From the NCBI GenBank assembly GCA_020426085.1, contig JAGQQP010000223.1:1-6887 (forward strand): a stretch of 6,887 nt of DNA, read 5' to 3'. Position numbers and translations under genes: made by a program. Position 1 is the first letter of the stretch. Each line of letters starts with the position of its first letter. This DNA comes from Planctomycetaceae bacterium. GTDB taxonomy: Bacteria > Planctomycetota > Planctomycetia > Planctomycetales > Planctomycetaceae. The notes below the pieces were generated by a model, which had not been told where the DNA came from, searched no databases, and saw nothing but the letters and a program-made list of their open reading frames with translations. Shown piece by piece: positions 6,207 through 6,887 of this stretch.

Positions 6207-6313
6207 TCATAAACTGGTTGATAAATCTCCTTAACCTGTGCGGAAGTTAGCAGATCCGTCAATTTATGGGGAGGGCATTTTTCAGTCGCGGTAAGAAAAT
6301 CTGAGAGAAAAGC

Positions 6314-6887
6314 TTATTCCGCACCATATTTAGGCTGTCCGCCCCAGCCAAGTTTGCGATTGAGCCTTGTATAGTAGTTGAAACCGGGAATCCGCGCCAG
6401 TTTGAATGTCACAGGCGCGCGTGTGATTTCCAGGCGATCGCCGGAAGAATAGGGGACTTTAATCTGTCCGTCAATAACCAGCATGGCCCCTTCGGGTACA
6501 TTTGCAGCAGTCAGCGAATACAGGGCATTGGCGTTATCGACGAGCGGACGGTTTGAAGGAGTATGCGGACAGATTGGCGTAATAACAAACGCCTGCAAGT
6601 CCTGTTTTAAGATAGGGCCACCTGCAGACAGGCTGTGAGCAGTCGAGCCTACCGGAGTGCTGATAATCAGTCCATCGCCGCTATAGGTTGTCACCATTTC
6701 ATTGTCGACCGCCAGTTCGACATCAATCATTGCCATGGCGCCTGCGGAACTGATTACGACCTCATTCAAGCCTAGGTAGGTATTGGCGGTTCCGTTGGCG
6801 AGAAAATGTTTGCATTCAAACATCAGGTGTTCGACGATGCGATATTTTCGATCCAGCAGCAGCGAAAAATTTTTGCAGAATCCCTCC
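6314..6887 (-). CDS. nadK: NAD kinase, C-terminal part (5' end outside the window)
   Basis: The reading frame stays open to the window edge, so 190 codons are visible and the N-terminus, including the GGDG motif with the catalytic Asp, is missing. The enzyme uses ATP to phosphorylate NAD to NADP in the cytoplasm. Family landmarks, counted from the first visible codon, are LNEVV (40-44), GDGLIISTPVGSTAHSLSAG (70-89), ICPHTPSNRPLV (105-116) and IDGQ (138-141). The usual text of the second motif is DGLI(V/I)xTPTGSTAYSLSAGGP; here the Tyr is His and the second Thr is Val. The C-terminus RLNRKLGWGG is also typical of bacterial NAD kinases. An ATG at 6823 lies inside the conserved domain and is not the true start, because the preceding codons (LLLDRKYRIVEHL) fit the family. 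Confidence 0.95.
   Translation of the reverse strand, partial: EGFCKNFSLLLDRKYRIVEHLMFECKHFLANGTANTYLGLNEVVISSAGAMAMIDVELAVDNEMVTTYSGDGLIISTPVGSTAHSLSAGGPILKQDLQAFVITPICPHTPSNRPLVDNANALYSLTAANVPEGAMLVIDGQIKVPYSSGDRLEITRAPVTFKLARIPGFNYYTRLNRKLGWGGQPKYGAE

Noticed and set aside
6230..6262. TTGACG on the - strand (6262-6257) as a promoter for the secreted-protein gene
   Set aside because: At 16-18 bases spacing no acceptable -10 hexamer follows, so this is only half a promoter.

Overview
The window looks like a stretch of a Planctomycetes chromosome, most like the Gimesia/Planctomyces group. That placement is an inference from the gene set: a secreted DUF11-repeat protein with a long Pro/Glu-rich spacer, a DisA_N-domain protein with an extra N-terminal domain, a planctomycete-style secreted protein of unknown function, and tRNA genes without an encoded CCA. 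Nothing in the sequence fixes the genus.

Layout. Positions 1-324 hold a tRNA cluster on the + strand: the 3' part of tRNA-Ser(UGA), a complete tRNA-Ser(GCU) and a complete tRNA-His(GUG). Only 25 bases later, still on +, comes a small HNH-nuclease-like gene (350-946) that ends in a strong intrinsic terminator (956-990). Everything after that is on the - strand. In transcription order this is the 3' part of an NAD kinase gene cut by the right edge (6314-6887), a secreted protein of unknown function (5247-6191), a diadenylate cyclase-like gene (3977-4906) behind a long leader, and a large membrane-anchored or secreted DUF11-repeat protein (989-3709). The last gene converges on the HNH gene at the terminator.

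How the parts relate. The tRNAs and the HNH gene are probably one transcript, because there is no room for a separate promoter between tRNA-His and the HNH start codon. The four - strand genes are co-directional, but the gaps (122, 340 and 267 bases) are too long to call a tight operon. The diadenylate cyclase gene has its own plausible promoter and a leader of about 220 bases. The two genes for exported proteins share a nearly identical GGGAAGG(G)AGTCCC element over their ribosome binding sites, and the other genes lack it. No mobile element, CRISPR array, phage gene or recognisable defence cassette is visible.

The points most worth following are the archaeal-type (DacZ-like) diadenylate cyclase and its leader, the tRNA-HNH linkage, the shared hairpin at two start sites, and the repeated (N/S)PF motif in the disordered part of the DUF11 protein.
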